Assembly: GCA_013178375.1 (NCBI GenBank)
Contig: JABLXQ010000041.1
Span: 56,833-120,832 of the forward strand
DNA from: Gammaproteobacteria bacterium
GTDB taxonomy: Bacteria > Pseudomonadota > Gammaproteobacteria > Pseudomonadales > Ketobacteraceae
DNA: 64,000 nt
Reading direction: 5' to 3'
The stretch's first letter is position 1, and every line of letters begins with the position of its first letter. The notes beneath the pieces are model-generated. The model did no database searches. It saw only the letters and a program-made list of their open reading frames with translations, and was not told the DNA's origin. Position numbers and translations under genes: made by a program. Positions 27,430-35,768 of the stretch are shown here, one piece after another.

Positions 27430-28856
27430 TGAAATCACGCCCATCCCAACCCCGCGTCCTGCGGGGTTTGTTCGTTCTGATCATGCTGGTTTTGCCGGCG
27501 ATATCCCTGTGCGCATTTGCTGACAATCACTACCTGGTAAAGTCCGGCGGCGCCACTACGGTGCGCAAGGCGGACGTGAATGCGTTTTCGCTGCCGTCGC
27601 ACAACATGTCGTTCGAACGCAAAGTGGATTTCAGCGTTGGCAACAGCTTCTTCCGCAATCCCTGGGTCATTGCGCCGTCGTCCACGGCAGCGCGGGATGG
27701 GCTGGGGCCGCTGTTCAACACCAATGGCTGCCAGAATTGTCACATCAAGGACGGGCGTGGGCACCTGCCGGCGGAGGGCGACGACAATGCCGTGTCGGTG
27801 CTGCTGCGCATCAGCGTCGCACCGCAAACGCCGGAACAATGGCAACGGGTTTACCGCGACGGCGGCATTCCTGATCCGCATTACGGCACCCAGATCCAGG
27901 ATTTCGCAGTGCCAGGCCTGGAACCCGAAGCGAGGCTGGACATTCGCTACGAAAGCCGCGTCGTCACGCTGGCGGATGGCACCAACGTACTCCTGCGCAA
28001 ACCGGTCGTGCGACTGAACCAGCTGGCGTACGGGCCCTTGCATCCCGATCTGCAAATGTCGTTGCGGCTGGCGCCTCCCATGATCGGACTGGGTCTGCTG
28101 GAAGCAATTCCCGAATCCGTGTTGCAGGCGTTCGCCGACGAGCAGGACCGGGATGGTGATGGCATATCCGGCCGCCTGAACAGGGTGTGGAACGTGGAAT
28201 CGGCCGCCACCGCCGTCGGCCGTTTCGGCTGGAAAGCGGAGCAGCCCAGCCTGAAGCAGCAGAACGCGGCGGCGTTTGCCGGCGATATGGGCATTACGTC
28301 CGGACTGGTTCTGCGCACCGACTGTACCCCTGCGCAGACGGTCTGCAAGGGCGTTCCCAATGGCGGAGTGCCGGAAGCCAGCGATCATGTGCTGGATCTG
28401 GTGACGTTCTATGCCCGCAATCTCGCCGTGCCCGCGCGGCGCAACGCCGATTCCCCGCAGGTGCAAAAGGGAGGCCAGCTGTTTGCCGCTGCCGGTTGCG
28501 AAAGCTGCCACAGAACCGGCATCGTCACCGCAGAATTGCCGGCGCAGCCAGAGCAGTCTTTGCAGACCATTCATCCGTACACCGACTTGCTGTTGCACGA
28601 TATGGGCGAGGAACTGTCGGACGGACGCCCGGTGTTTCACGCCGGCGCCCGCGAGTGGCGCACAGCCCCGCTATGGGGAATAGGCTTGACCGCCACGGTG
28701 AGTGGCGCTGAACATTATCTGCATGACGGTCGCGCCCGTTCACTGCTGGAAGCCATCCTCTGGCATGGTGGTGAAGCCGAGCGCAGCCGCGAACAGGTCA
28801 AGCAAATGATCGCGGCGGATCGCGACGCCCTGATCGCCTTCCTGCAATCCCTGTAA
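27429..28856 (+). CDS. Di-heme c-type oxidoreductase (DUF1111)
   Basis: A 475-residue exported protein of the DUF1111 'thiol oxidoreductase' group, related to di-heme cytochrome c peroxidases. Two heme-binding motifs are visible: CQNCH (Cys101, Cys104, His105) in NTNGCQNCHIKDGRG, and CESCH (Cys357, Cys360, His361). The N-terminus is a signal peptide (LFVLIMLVLPAISLCAFA). In imelysin operons this protein is thought to handle electrons for iron oxidation or release, but the substrate is unproven. It overlaps the preceding stop codon by one base and is followed after 25 bases by a second imelysin-like gene. Confidence 0.92.
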   Translation: MKSRPSQPRVLRGLFVLIMLVLPAISLCAFADNHYLVKSGGATTVRKADVNAFSLPSHNMSFERKVDFSVGNSFFRNPWVIAPSSTAARDGLGPLFNTNGCQNCHIKDGRGHLPAEGDDNAVSVLLRISVAPQTPEQWQRVYRDGGIPDPHYGTQIQDFAVPGLEPEARLDIRYESRVVTLADGTNVLLRKPVVRLNQLAYGPLHPDLQMSLRLAPPMIGLGLLEAIPESVLQAFADEQDRDGDGISGRLNRVWNVESAATAVGRFGWKAEQPSLKQQNAAAFAGDMGITSGLVLRTDCTPAQTVCKGVPNGGVPEASDHVLDLVTFYARNLAVPARRNADSPQVQKGGQLFAAAGCESCHRTGIVTAELPAQPEQSLQTIHPYTDLLLHDMGEELSDGRPVFHAGAREWRTAPLWGIGLTATVSGAEHYLHDGRARSLLEAILWHGGEAERSREQVKQMIAADRDALIAFLQSL

Positions 28857-28881
28857 TTCTTTTTGCCATTGCGGAACCGAC

Positions 28882-30015
28882 ATGAAACCCAGATTCGTGC
28901 GAAAAAGCAGGTACGAGAAAAAAAACAGGTACGTGCGGAAAAAAATGCAGTTGTTGTTGCTGATTGTTGCCCTGCTGTCACTGGCCGCCTGCAACGACGA
29001 CATGACGCCGGGGCAGCGCTGGCTGGCGACCACCACTGAACAGATCCGGCAGGGCTACCAGCAACTGTCAGCGCAGACGCGTGCACAGCAGCAGATGGCA
29101 GACGCTTTCTGTCAGCAACCGGATGCGCAAGGTCTGCAGACGATGCAGGCAGCCTGGCGCGAATCCATGGCGTCCTGGCAACACATGCAGTGGTTGCGCA
29201 TGGGTCCGATCGCGCAGGACAACGATGACTGGAAACTGCAGTTCTGGCCGGACAAGAAAAACATCCTGCAACGAAAAATGCAGGACATTCTGGAGGGCAG
29301 TGAACCCGTCAGCGCCGACAGCCTCGTCCATGCCAGCGTGGTCGTGCAGGGTTTCAGCGCGCAGGAACTGCTGCTGTTCGATCCACAGTTTGCGACGGTG
29401 GAAAAGTTCGCTGGCCGTCAGTGCGATCTGCTGCGCGCCAGCACCACGCTGACCGCCCGGGTCGGGCAAAAACTGGCGGATGCCTGGCAGGATGAAACCT
29501 GGCTGAAACGCTGGGTCGCTCCCACGGCAACACAGGCGGGCCTCACTCCGGCGCACGTTCGCAACGGCGAAATTCTGGACGCGCTGCTGGCCCAGATCGA
29601 ACGCATCAAGAACGACAAGCTGGGCGAACCCATGGGCCTGAAAACCCGCGACAAAAAGCCCAACGGCTATTTCGCTGAATCCTGGCGCAGTGAGAATTCC
29701 CTCGCCAATCTGCAGAATAACCTGCTGGCGGTGCAGCAACTGATCCGGCCAGCACAGGGTTATGGTCTGTTCCAGTACCTGAAGGACAGCCAGCAGCAGG
29801 CACTGGCGGACGAGATGGTCATCAAGCTGGACAACGCGCAGCAGGCATTGCAGCAGATCCATCCACCGCTGACGTCTGCCGTGACTGACGCTGCGCAGCA
29901 GCCGGCATTGCAGAATGCACACCGCGCCCTGGGCGAGCTGGCCACGTTCTGCAAGCAGAAGCTGGCGCCGGCGCTGGGACTGACGCTGGGTTTCAATTCC
30001 AACGACGGTGACTGA
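28882..30015 (+). CDS. Second imelysin-like lipoprotein
   Basis: A 377-residue imelysin-like lipoprotein. The lipobox LAAC lies after a hydrophobic stretch (MQLLLLIVALLS). The first 21 residues (from ATG 28882) are a long Arg/Lys-rich run, so the true start may be ATG 28945; neither has a strong Shine-Dalgarno. The family GxHxxE motif is altered to GFSAQE (His to Ser) followed by LLLFD, as is common for the second imelysin of this operon type, so ligand binding probably differs from that of the first copy. It overlaps the next gene by one base. Confidence 0.88.
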   Translation: MKPRFVRKSRYEKKNRYVRKKMQLLLLIVALLSLAACNDDMTPGQRWLATTTEQIRQGYQQLSAQTRAQQQMADAFCQQPDAQGLQTMQAAWRESMASWQHMQWLRMGPIAQDNDDWKLQFWPDKKNILQRKMQDILEGSEPVSADSLVHASVVVQGFSAQELLLFDPQFATVEKFAGRQCDLLRASTTLTARVGQKLADAWQDETWLKRWVAPTATQAGLTPAHVRNGEILDALLAQIERIKNDKLGEPMGLKTRDKKPNGYFAESWRSENSLANLQNNLLAVQQLIRPAQGYGLFQYLKDSQQQALADEMVIKLDNAQQALQQIHPPLTSAVTDAAQQPALQNAHRALGELATFCKQKLAPALGLTLGFNSNDGD

Positions 30016-31142
30016 TGCAGCGGCGACTTTTCCTGCAGGGCATGCTGGGGGTAGTGGCTGCGACGCGTCTGCCAGCGTCAACTCTGCTGCCACTGATGTT
30101 GAACGGCTGTCAGCGCGAGCCGTTGCTGCCAGGCACGCTGCTGTCGGCCTGCGATGACGCCAGGGGTAATCATTTCGTCGCCAGCATTCAGCCCGATGGA
30201 TCGCTCGGTTTCCAGATCCCGGTACCGCTGCGGGCCCACGACAGCTGTGCGTCAAAGCAACGCGATCGCGCCCTGTTTTTCGCGCGCCGCCCCGGCCGCC
30301 AGATTTACGTAGTGGACCTGCACGAACGCCTGCTGATCCAAACCATTGATGCCGAACCAGGCCGCCATTTTTACGGCCACGGTGTCATCAGCGCCGACGG
30401 ACAGTGGCTGTTCACCACCGAGCAGATTTACGCAACCGGGCAGGGCATGATCGGCGTGTACCGCATGAGCCAGCCGATCCGGCGCGAAACGGAATTTTCC
30501 TCCCACGGCATGGACCCGCACCAGCTGCAGTGGCTCAGTGATGGCGAGACGCTGGTGATCGCCAACGGCGGCATCCTCACCCATCCCGATCAGAACCGGG
30601 AAAATCTCAACCCGGACACCATGCAACCGGCGCTGACCTACGTGCGCGTGCGTGACGGCGCGTTGCTGGAATCCCATCAGCCGCCCCATCATCAGATGAG
30701 TCTGCATCATCTGGATGTGTCAGCGCAGGATCAGGTGGTGGTCGGCGTGCAGCATCAGGGCGCGCTCACCGATGCAGTGGCGCTGGTGGGCAGTCACCGC
30801 CGGGGCAGCGACATGCAGTGGTGGATGGCAGACGAACTCACGCAACTGCGCATGCAGCAGTACACGGCCAGCGTGGCAGTGGATGCGAATGGTGGACAGG
30901 CGGTGGTGAGCTGCCCGCGTGGCAATGGCATTGCAGTGTGGGATATGCAAACCGGCCAGCTGATCAACATGTTGGACATTGCTGACGCCGCTGGTGTCCG
31001 CCGTCAGCCACAACAGTCCGGCTGGGTCGGCACCAACGGAGCGGGTGCGTTGGTGCGGATTGATTCCAGCGGCACGGCAACCGCACTGCAAACCCTGCGG
31101 CAATATCCCCTGCGCTGGGACAATCATGCCACGCTGATATAG
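30015..31142 (+). CDS. DUF1513 beta-propeller-like protein, iron operon
   Basis: A 375-residue exported protein with a Tat-like start (QRRLFLQGMLG) and a propeller-like repeat pattern, for example GRHFYGHGVISADGQWLFTTE, GMDPHQLQWLSDGETLVIANGG and HHQMSLHHLDV. This is the DUF1513 family, regularly the last gene of imelysin/di-heme operons. The abundant His and Met residues could bind metal, but no function is established. The start overlaps the preceding stop by one base. Its last 19 bases overlap the 3' end of the convergent multicopper oxidase gene. Confidence 0.85.
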   Translation: MQRRLFLQGMLGVVAATRLPASTLLPLMLNGCQREPLLPGTLLSACDDARGNHFVASIQPDGSLGFQIPVPLRAHDSCASKQRDRALFFARRPGRQIYVVDLHERLLIQTIDAEPGRHFYGHGVISADGQWLFTTEQIYATGQGMIGVYRMSQPIRRETEFSSHGMDPHQLQWLSDGETLVIANGGILTHPDQNRENLNPDTMQPALTYVRVRDGALLESHQPPHHQMSLHHLDVSAQDQVVVGVQHQGALTDAVALVGSHRRGSDMQWWMADELTQLRMQQYTASVAVDANGGQAVVSCPRGNGIAVWDMQTGQLINMLDIADAAGVRRQPQQSGWVGTNGAGALVRIDSSGTATALQTLRQYPLRWDNHATLI

Positions 31143-32509
31143 CCCATCAATCCTGTCTTCATGTGTTCGATCACGTGGCAGTGGTACATCCAGCGCCCTG
31201 GATTGTCCGCCACAAAAGCCACCTTCACTTTTTCATTGCGCCGCACCAGCACCGTGTCGGTGTGGTAGGGCGTGATCTTGCGCTGACTGGATTCCAGCAC
31301 GGTCCAGGTGTAGCCGTGCATATGAATCGGATGGGTATGCGGCGTGACATTGCGCAGATTGAAAATGTAAGACCGGCCCAGCTGCAATTTCGCCAGCGGT
31401 TCGGGAATGCTCTGCTCCGACGAGTGATCCCAGCCGCGCCGGTTGATGGTCCAGAACATCTGGTGGGCTTCGCCGTGGTCATTGGCAGGCGTCACGGCGC
31501 CTTCCCATTCAAATACGAAATCCAGCGATTCCGCGCTGGCCAGATCCGGCTGTGGAATCGGGTTCAGCGGCAACACGGGAATCGTGCGTTCACCCCGTAC
31601 CGGTTCGCCCACGGTTTTCAGCGTGACAAAATCAAAGAACAGTTTGCCCTTGCCATTCTGCACCTGAATCACCTCACCAGCTTTTTGCGGTGCGATCAAC
31701 GCCACATCCAGCCGCATGCCGGCACCCATTTCGTGGGAGGTCAGCGGGTAGGGTTTCTCAACTGGATTGCCATCCACCGCGATCACCCAGGCGGGGTGAT
31801 TTTTCACGGCCAGCTTGTAGATCACTGTGTTGTCCACGTTGGCAAAACGCAGGCGGACCAATCCGCCGGCAGGAATCTCCAGCACCGGCTTGTTCTGTCC
31901 GTTTACTGTTTCCCAGCTGCCGGGCGTACCCATGCGCGCGGCGTTGCGGGGAAAACTGAACGGGGAAAAACTGCCGTCTTCATTGATGTGCCAGGTTTTC
32001 AGCGCCAGCGGCAGATCCAGATCGAATGCCACCGGTTTTGCCTCGTCCACGATCAGAATGCCCACCAGCCCCTTGCCCAGCTGCTCCACACTGTTCATGT
32101 GCGGGTGATACCAGAAGGTGCCGGCGTCGGGCGGGGTGAATTCATACAGAAATTCTGCGCCTGGCTCGATGGGTGGCTGGGTCAGGTAAGGCACGCCATC
32201 CATGGCGATGTCGATGCGGATGCCATGCCAGTGAATGGTAGTGGCTTCCGGCAGCCGGTTACGGAACAGCACCCGCAGTTTCTGCCCCTGTCGTGCCCGC
32301 AGTACCGGCGCCGGGTAGCTGCCGCCAAAACACCAGGCTGGCGTAAGGCCTGCGCTCACCAGCTGGATCGGGGTGGGTTCGGCCGTCAGTATGTAGTCAT
32401 AGTCAGTGCCAGGGGATTGTTCGGCGGACAGGCGGGGCAGAAAAGAACAGGAAGCGGCCGTCATCGACGCGGCCAGTACTCCCACGAATTCGCGGCGGGA
32501 AAGGCTCAT
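31124..32509 (-). CDS. Tat-exported multicopper oxidase
   Basis: A 461-residue three-cupredoxin-domain oxidase with a twin-arginine signal (MSLSRREFVGVLAAS). All four copper-ligand clusters are present: HWHG (about 93), YHPHMN (about 134), HTHPIHMHG (about 395) and HCHVIEHMKTG at the end. It should oxidise a substrate while reducing oxygen to water; likely substrates are Cu(I), Fe(II) or phenols. Its 3' end overlaps that of the Fur-regulated operon, which raises a ferroxidase role, but it is transcribed separately and the same enzymes serve copper tolerance. Confidence 0.9.
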   Translation of the reverse strand: MSLSRREFVGVLAASMTAASCSFLPRLSAEQSPGTDYDYILTAEPTPIQLVSAGLTPAWCFGGSYPAPVLRARQGQKLRVLFRNRLPEATTIHWHGIRIDIAMDGVPYLTQPPIEPGAEFLYEFTPPDAGTFWYHPHMNSVEQLGKGLVGILIVDEAKPVAFDLDLPLALKTWHINEDGSFSPFSFPRNAARMGTPGSWETVNGQNKPVLEIPAGGLVRLRFANVDNTVIYKLAVKNHPAWVIAVDGNPVEKPYPLTSHEMGAGMRLDVALIAPQKAGEVIQVQNGKGKLFFDFVTLKTVGEPVRGERTIPVLPLNPIPQPDLASAESLDFVFEWEGAVTPANDHGEAHQMFWTINRRGWDHSSEQSIPEPLAKLQLGRSYIFNLRNVTPHTHPIHMHGYTWTVLESSQRKITPYHTDTVLVRRNEKVKVAFVADNPGRWMYHCHVIEHMKTGLMGYISVA

Positions 32510-32605
32510 GCAGGGTCACCGGTCAGGCTGGAAAGCGGCAGTATGCCAGAAGTTGGAAGCAACCGGCGCCGGTGCCGATCAAAACTGCTGCGCGTAAAAC
32601 GAACT

Positions 32606-32627
32606 AAAAAAAAACCCGCAAAGCGGG
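32606..32627 (-). terminator. Minus-strand rho-independent terminator
   Basis: Read on the minus strand, CCCGC-TTT-GCGGG (32627-32615) is followed by nine Ts (32614-32606). It lies about 40 bases after the stop of the SRPBCC gene. The stem is short (5 bp) but the T run is strong. Confidence 0.7.
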
Positions 32628-32668
32628 CAACTATTTGGCTAACGCCAAACACTCAGCAAACGGATCGA

Positions 32669-33139
32669 TCATGCTTTGGTCTGGCAGAAGGCCACCACAT
32701 TGTCGAAGTAACTGTTCAGCAATTTCTGGAATTCGGTCTGCACGATGGGCTCGGCCACGATCTGCATCCAGCGCGGCAGATCCAGCAGCAGTTCGGCGCG
32801 GATCTCCAGCGCCACATTCACGCTGGCTGGCTTCGGCTCCAGTTGCCAGACGCCGGAAATACTGGCATTGCCCTGATCCGGCAGTGCCCGCCAGCGCACG
32901 GTTTTCTGCGCCTCGTCATATTCCCACTGCGACACATACTCCACCCGGTGCTGGTATTTCTGCGTGCCCATGGGTTCCATGGTCCAGTGAAAACGCTCGT
33001 CGCCCAGGGCAGTGATCTTGTCCACGCGCGGAAAAAACCGGCCGGCTTCGGCTGGCCTGGTCAGCAGGGAATACAGTGCATCGACGTCGGTGTTCACTTG
33101 TTTGGCGCGCTTGATCGATGTCTTGATCTTCACCGTCAT
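32669..33139 (-). CDS. SRPBCC (START-like) domain protein
   Basis: A 156-residue soluble protein with the helix-grip pattern of SRPBCC/polyketide-cyclase-like proteins: IKRAKQVNTDVDALYSLLTRPAEAGRFFPRVDKI, then alternating strands ending in a long C-terminal helix (VQTEFQKLLNSYFDNVVAF). Such proteins bind hydrophobic ligands or act as coenzyme Q-like chaperones; no ligand is indicated. It is monocistronic, with its own terminator and a 324-base divergent intergenic region shared with the diiron protein gene. Confidence 0.75.
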   Translation of the reverse strand: MTVKIKTSIKRAKQVNTDVDALYSLLTRPAEAGRFFPRVDKITALGDERFHWTMEPMGTQKYQHRVEYVSQWEYDEAQKTVRWRALPDQGNASISGVWQLEPKPASVNVALEIRAELLLDLPRWMQIVAEPIVQTEFQKLLNSYFDNVVAFCQTKA

Positions 33140-33463
33140 CGGTAGTTCTCCACAATTCAGATCGCGCCATTCTAGCGGTTATCTGTTCCGAAACATTGGC
33201 GCGCCGGCCAGACAACGCAGGCAAAGCTGCAAGGCTGGCAGGGGGTTAACACCGGACGGGCATAGAACTGACATAGGGCGGACGGACCTGGAGTGGCGCA
33301 AGCAGGTTTCCTGGAAGGGCAAATTGCGCCAGCCGGCGCGGGGTTTTGGCGGGCGGTCACCTTGTTAATTGGCCATTTTCAACTACATTGTCAAATTGTA
33401 GGACAATTTTGTTCAAGCCCGAATCCAGCACCAGCCGACTCCACTACAAGAAAGAGGCTCACC
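33140..33463. other. Divergent intergenic region with inverted repeat
   Basis: No convincing coding frame is seen in this 324-base divergent gap. It contains a perfect inverted repeat, AAATTGT-AGG-ACAATTT (33393-33409), about 55 bases before the diiron gene start. That is a plausible operator for a dimeric regulator. A weak TTGTTA (33363-33368) and TACATT (33384-33389) pair precedes it at 15-base spacing. Confidence 0.55.
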
Positions 33464-34641
33464 ATGATCCTTGATTCCATGCTGATGGGCATGCCCTTGC
33501 CCGCCCGCCGCCGTGTCGAAGCCGCCCTCGACAACATTTCCGTGGTGCTGCAGATGCGCAATCCCCGGGTGTTTGCCTCCATGGCGCCCTCGGCCCTGCG
33601 CGGGCTCGTGATGAAAGAGGGCAAGCGCAAGGATGTGGTGGCGATGAAATCCGCCCATCCGGTGACCTTCGACATGACCTACAAGATGGATTTTCCGGAG
33701 ATGAACAAACTGTACCGGCGGGCAGTGGCGAGCCAGTGGAACGCCGACACCGCGCTGGACTGGTCCATCAATGTGGAGCCCCTCAATCCCGAGGTGCCCA
33801 TCCTGTCCAACGACTTCATCCCCGATCATGTATTCGACGAGCTGCCGGTGAAGTTCACCGTGCTGCAGCGGCGCGAACTCAACTACAACCTGGCGGCCTG
33901 GATGCTGAGCCAGTTCATGCACGGCGAGCAGGGCGCGTTGTATGCCTCGGCCCAGGTCACCGAAAGCGTGCAGTGGATGGAAGGCAAATTTTTCGGCGCC
34001 ACCCAGGTGATGGACGAAGCCCGCCACCTGGAAGTGTTCAACCGTTATCTGACGCAAAAACTGAACAAGGTTTATCAGGTCAACGACAACCTGTTCGTGA
34101 TCCTGGACGACCTGCTCACTGACGCGCGCTGGGACTTCAAATTCCTCGGCATGCAGATCATGGTGGAGGGGTTGGCGCTGGGCGCTTTCCGCACCATGCA
34201 CAACATGAGTCGGGAACCACTGCTGAAAGAACTGCTGAAATACGTGATCCGCGACGAGGCCCGCCACGTGCACTACGGCGTGCTGGCGCTGAAAACCCAT
34301 TTCACCCAGGAATTGTCGGATGCCGAGCGCCAGGAGCGGGAGGACTGGCTTTCGAAGTGGCGATCCTCATGCGCAACCGCTTCATGGCCCATGAAATCTA
34401 CGAGGAATGGTTTGAAGGCATTATCAGCCGTCAGCGCTGGAACGACATCGTGCTCAATTCCCCTGCCATGAAAATGTTCCGCGAAACCATGTTCGAACGG
34501 CTGATTCCCAACCTGGATTACATCGGCCTGATGACGCCGCGCATTCGCCCGCATTATGAAAAATTCGGCATGCTGGATTACATCAAGGGCAAGAACGCCA
34601 GTCAGCTGAGCGAAAACGACATGGTGTCTGACCTGCACTGA
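33464..34641 (+). pseudogene. Ferritin-like diiron protein, interrupted by one frameshift
   Basis: The frame from ATG 33464 encodes a ferritin-like diiron protein with a full ligand set: Glu155, Glu185/His188 (DEARH), Glu235 and Glu265/His268 (DEARH). The family includes AurF-like oxygenases and desaturase/ribonucleotide-reductase-like proteins. Near 34346-34349 the frame is lost: it continues as WLSKWRSSCA and ends at 34471. The next frame instead reads AFEVAILMRNRFMAHEIYEEWF and ends naturally at 34641. One missing base (probably a G after TGG) would restore a protein of about 393 residues. The break lies after all metal ligands, so it is either a recent mutation or a sequencing error. The product may oxidise a lipid or aromatic substrate; this is unproven. 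Confidence 0.85.
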
Positions 34642-34744
34642 GGGCGCTGCCGCATTTACACCCCGGTTGTTGTGACGACGGCCGGGGCTGATCCATTCCC
34701 ATCCTGATCTGCGCCACAATCTTTGCATCAAATGCGTTTTTAGA

Positions 34745-34773
34745 TTGAAACCTCTAAATTTGTTTGCGATAAA
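34745..34773 (+). promoter_or_regulatory. Promoter of the AlgP-like gene
   Basis: TTGAAA (34745-34750), 17 bases, then GATAAA (34768-34773) with an extended TG two bases before it (TGCGATAAA). This lies about 85 bases before the start codon at 34860. Confidence 0.6.
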
Positions 34774-34859
34774 GACAGGCACGAGCGCGGTTTCCCGCCC
34801 ACCCTTTCTGCAGTACACACAACCACAAATCAGGTCTGGCGTATTTTATGGAGGCATTC

Positions 34860-35561
34860 ATGGCTAAGGTAAAAGGAACCGCTACCGCTGACAAAGCCCG
34901 TCAACTGGTGGAAATGATCGAGAAGCAGTTGAACAAGGCGCAGGACCGGGTAAACAAGGCGCGGCAGCAACTGATGGAAGCGCAGGAACGCTGGCGCATC
35001 AAGGCCACCGCCGCCGCCCAGGTTGCGCTGGAGCAGGCTCAGGATGCCTACGAAGCGGCCCGTGTGCTGCTGGAAGATACCCGCAAGGATCTGACCCAGG
35101 CCAAGATCGAGGAACAGATTGCCCAGTTGCGCGAGAAGTTCATGGATACCGAAAAGCGCCTGCGCACCAAGGTGATCGAGAAGGAAGAGGAGCTGCGTCA
35201 CCGTCTGGAAGCGGATCTGGATGAGGCCGTCACCAAGGCCCGCGAACAGATCGAGAAAGCCCTGCACGGCAAGTACGCCAGGAAAATCCAGGATTACAGC
35301 AAGAAAGTCGAAGCCCGCGTGCGTGATACCGCCAAGGCGGTGGAAAAGCGCGAAAAAGAACTGCTGAAAAAGAGCGGCTTAAAGCTGGGCGCATCCATCG
35401 AAGAGAAAAAGCCGGTGGCCCGCAAGCCTGCCGCCAAGTCCAAACCCGCAGTCGCTGAAGCCCCCAAGGCCGCCGCCAAATCCGCAGCAAAGAAGCCAGC
35501 CGCCAAAAAGGCTGCGCCCAAGAAGGCGAAAAAACCGACGGCCCCCACCACCGAAGCCTGA
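34860..35561 (+). CDS. Coiled-coil protein with histone H1-like Lys/Ala/Pro tail (AlgP-like)
   Basis: A 233-residue protein. Residues 1-about 170 form a highly charged coiled coil (KARQLVEMIEKQLNKAQDR and REQIEKALHGKYARK). The last 50 residues are a Lys/Ala/Pro-rich tail of KPAAK-like units (KSAAKKPAAKKAAPKKAKK). This layout matches AlgP/AlgR3 of Pseudomonas, a histone H1-like DNA-associated regulator. It may bind DNA, RNA or polyphosphate through the tail. ATG 34860 is chosen because GGAGG lies 5 bases upstream; the ATG 12 bases earlier has no such site. It stands alone between its own promoter and a terminator. Confidence 0.8.
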   Translation: MAKVKGTATADKARQLVEMIEKQLNKAQDRVNKARQQLMEAQERWRIKATAAAQVALEQAQDAYEAARVLLEDTRKDLTQAKIEEQIAQLREKFMDTEKRLRTKVIEKEEELRHRLEADLDEAVTKAREQIEKALHGKYARKIQDYSKKVEARVRDTAKAVEKREKELLKKSGLKLGASIEEKKPVARKPAAKSKPAVAEAPKAAAKSAAKKPAAKKAAPKKAKKPTAPTTEA

Positions 35562-35583
35562 TCCTGCCTTGACCGGCCATGCA

Positions 35584-35612
35584 GGGGCGCCCAAGTGGCG
35601 CCCCTTGCGTTT
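35584..35612 (+). terminator. Terminator after the AlgP-like gene
   Basis: An 8-bp stem, GGGGCGCC (35584-35591) with GGCGCCCC (35597-35604), a 5-base loop and then TTGCGTTTG. The hairpin is strong but the T tract is weak. Confidence 0.65.
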
Positions 35613-35710
35613 GTCGTTAGTGTTGCGCAGAAGCGGATGGCCCAAAATGGCCACTTTGCTGACGCTTCCAGTCATTGAGAAAGCGTGAACGCTGAGTCAT
35701 CATTCCTCTG

Positions 35711-35755
35711 TATATCAGCCCAATGTCTATCTGCTCAATGTCTATCAGCCCAACA
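35711..35755 (+). repeat. Three tandem 15-bp units before the thiolase gene
   Basis: TATATCAGCCCAATG, TCTATCTGCTCAATG and TCTATCAGCCCAACA follow one another exactly, just upstream of the AGGAG ribosome site of the thiolase gene. The unit is a multiple of three bases and is open in the thiolase frame, which produces a misleading N-terminal extension. Confidence 0.8.
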
Positions 35756-35768
35756 AAGGAGATTTCCT

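Noticed and set aside
31163..33145. 660-codon plus-strand open frame across the multicopper oxidase region
   Set aside because: It is antisense to the oxidase and the SRPBCC gene and spans a terminator; no domain is visible.
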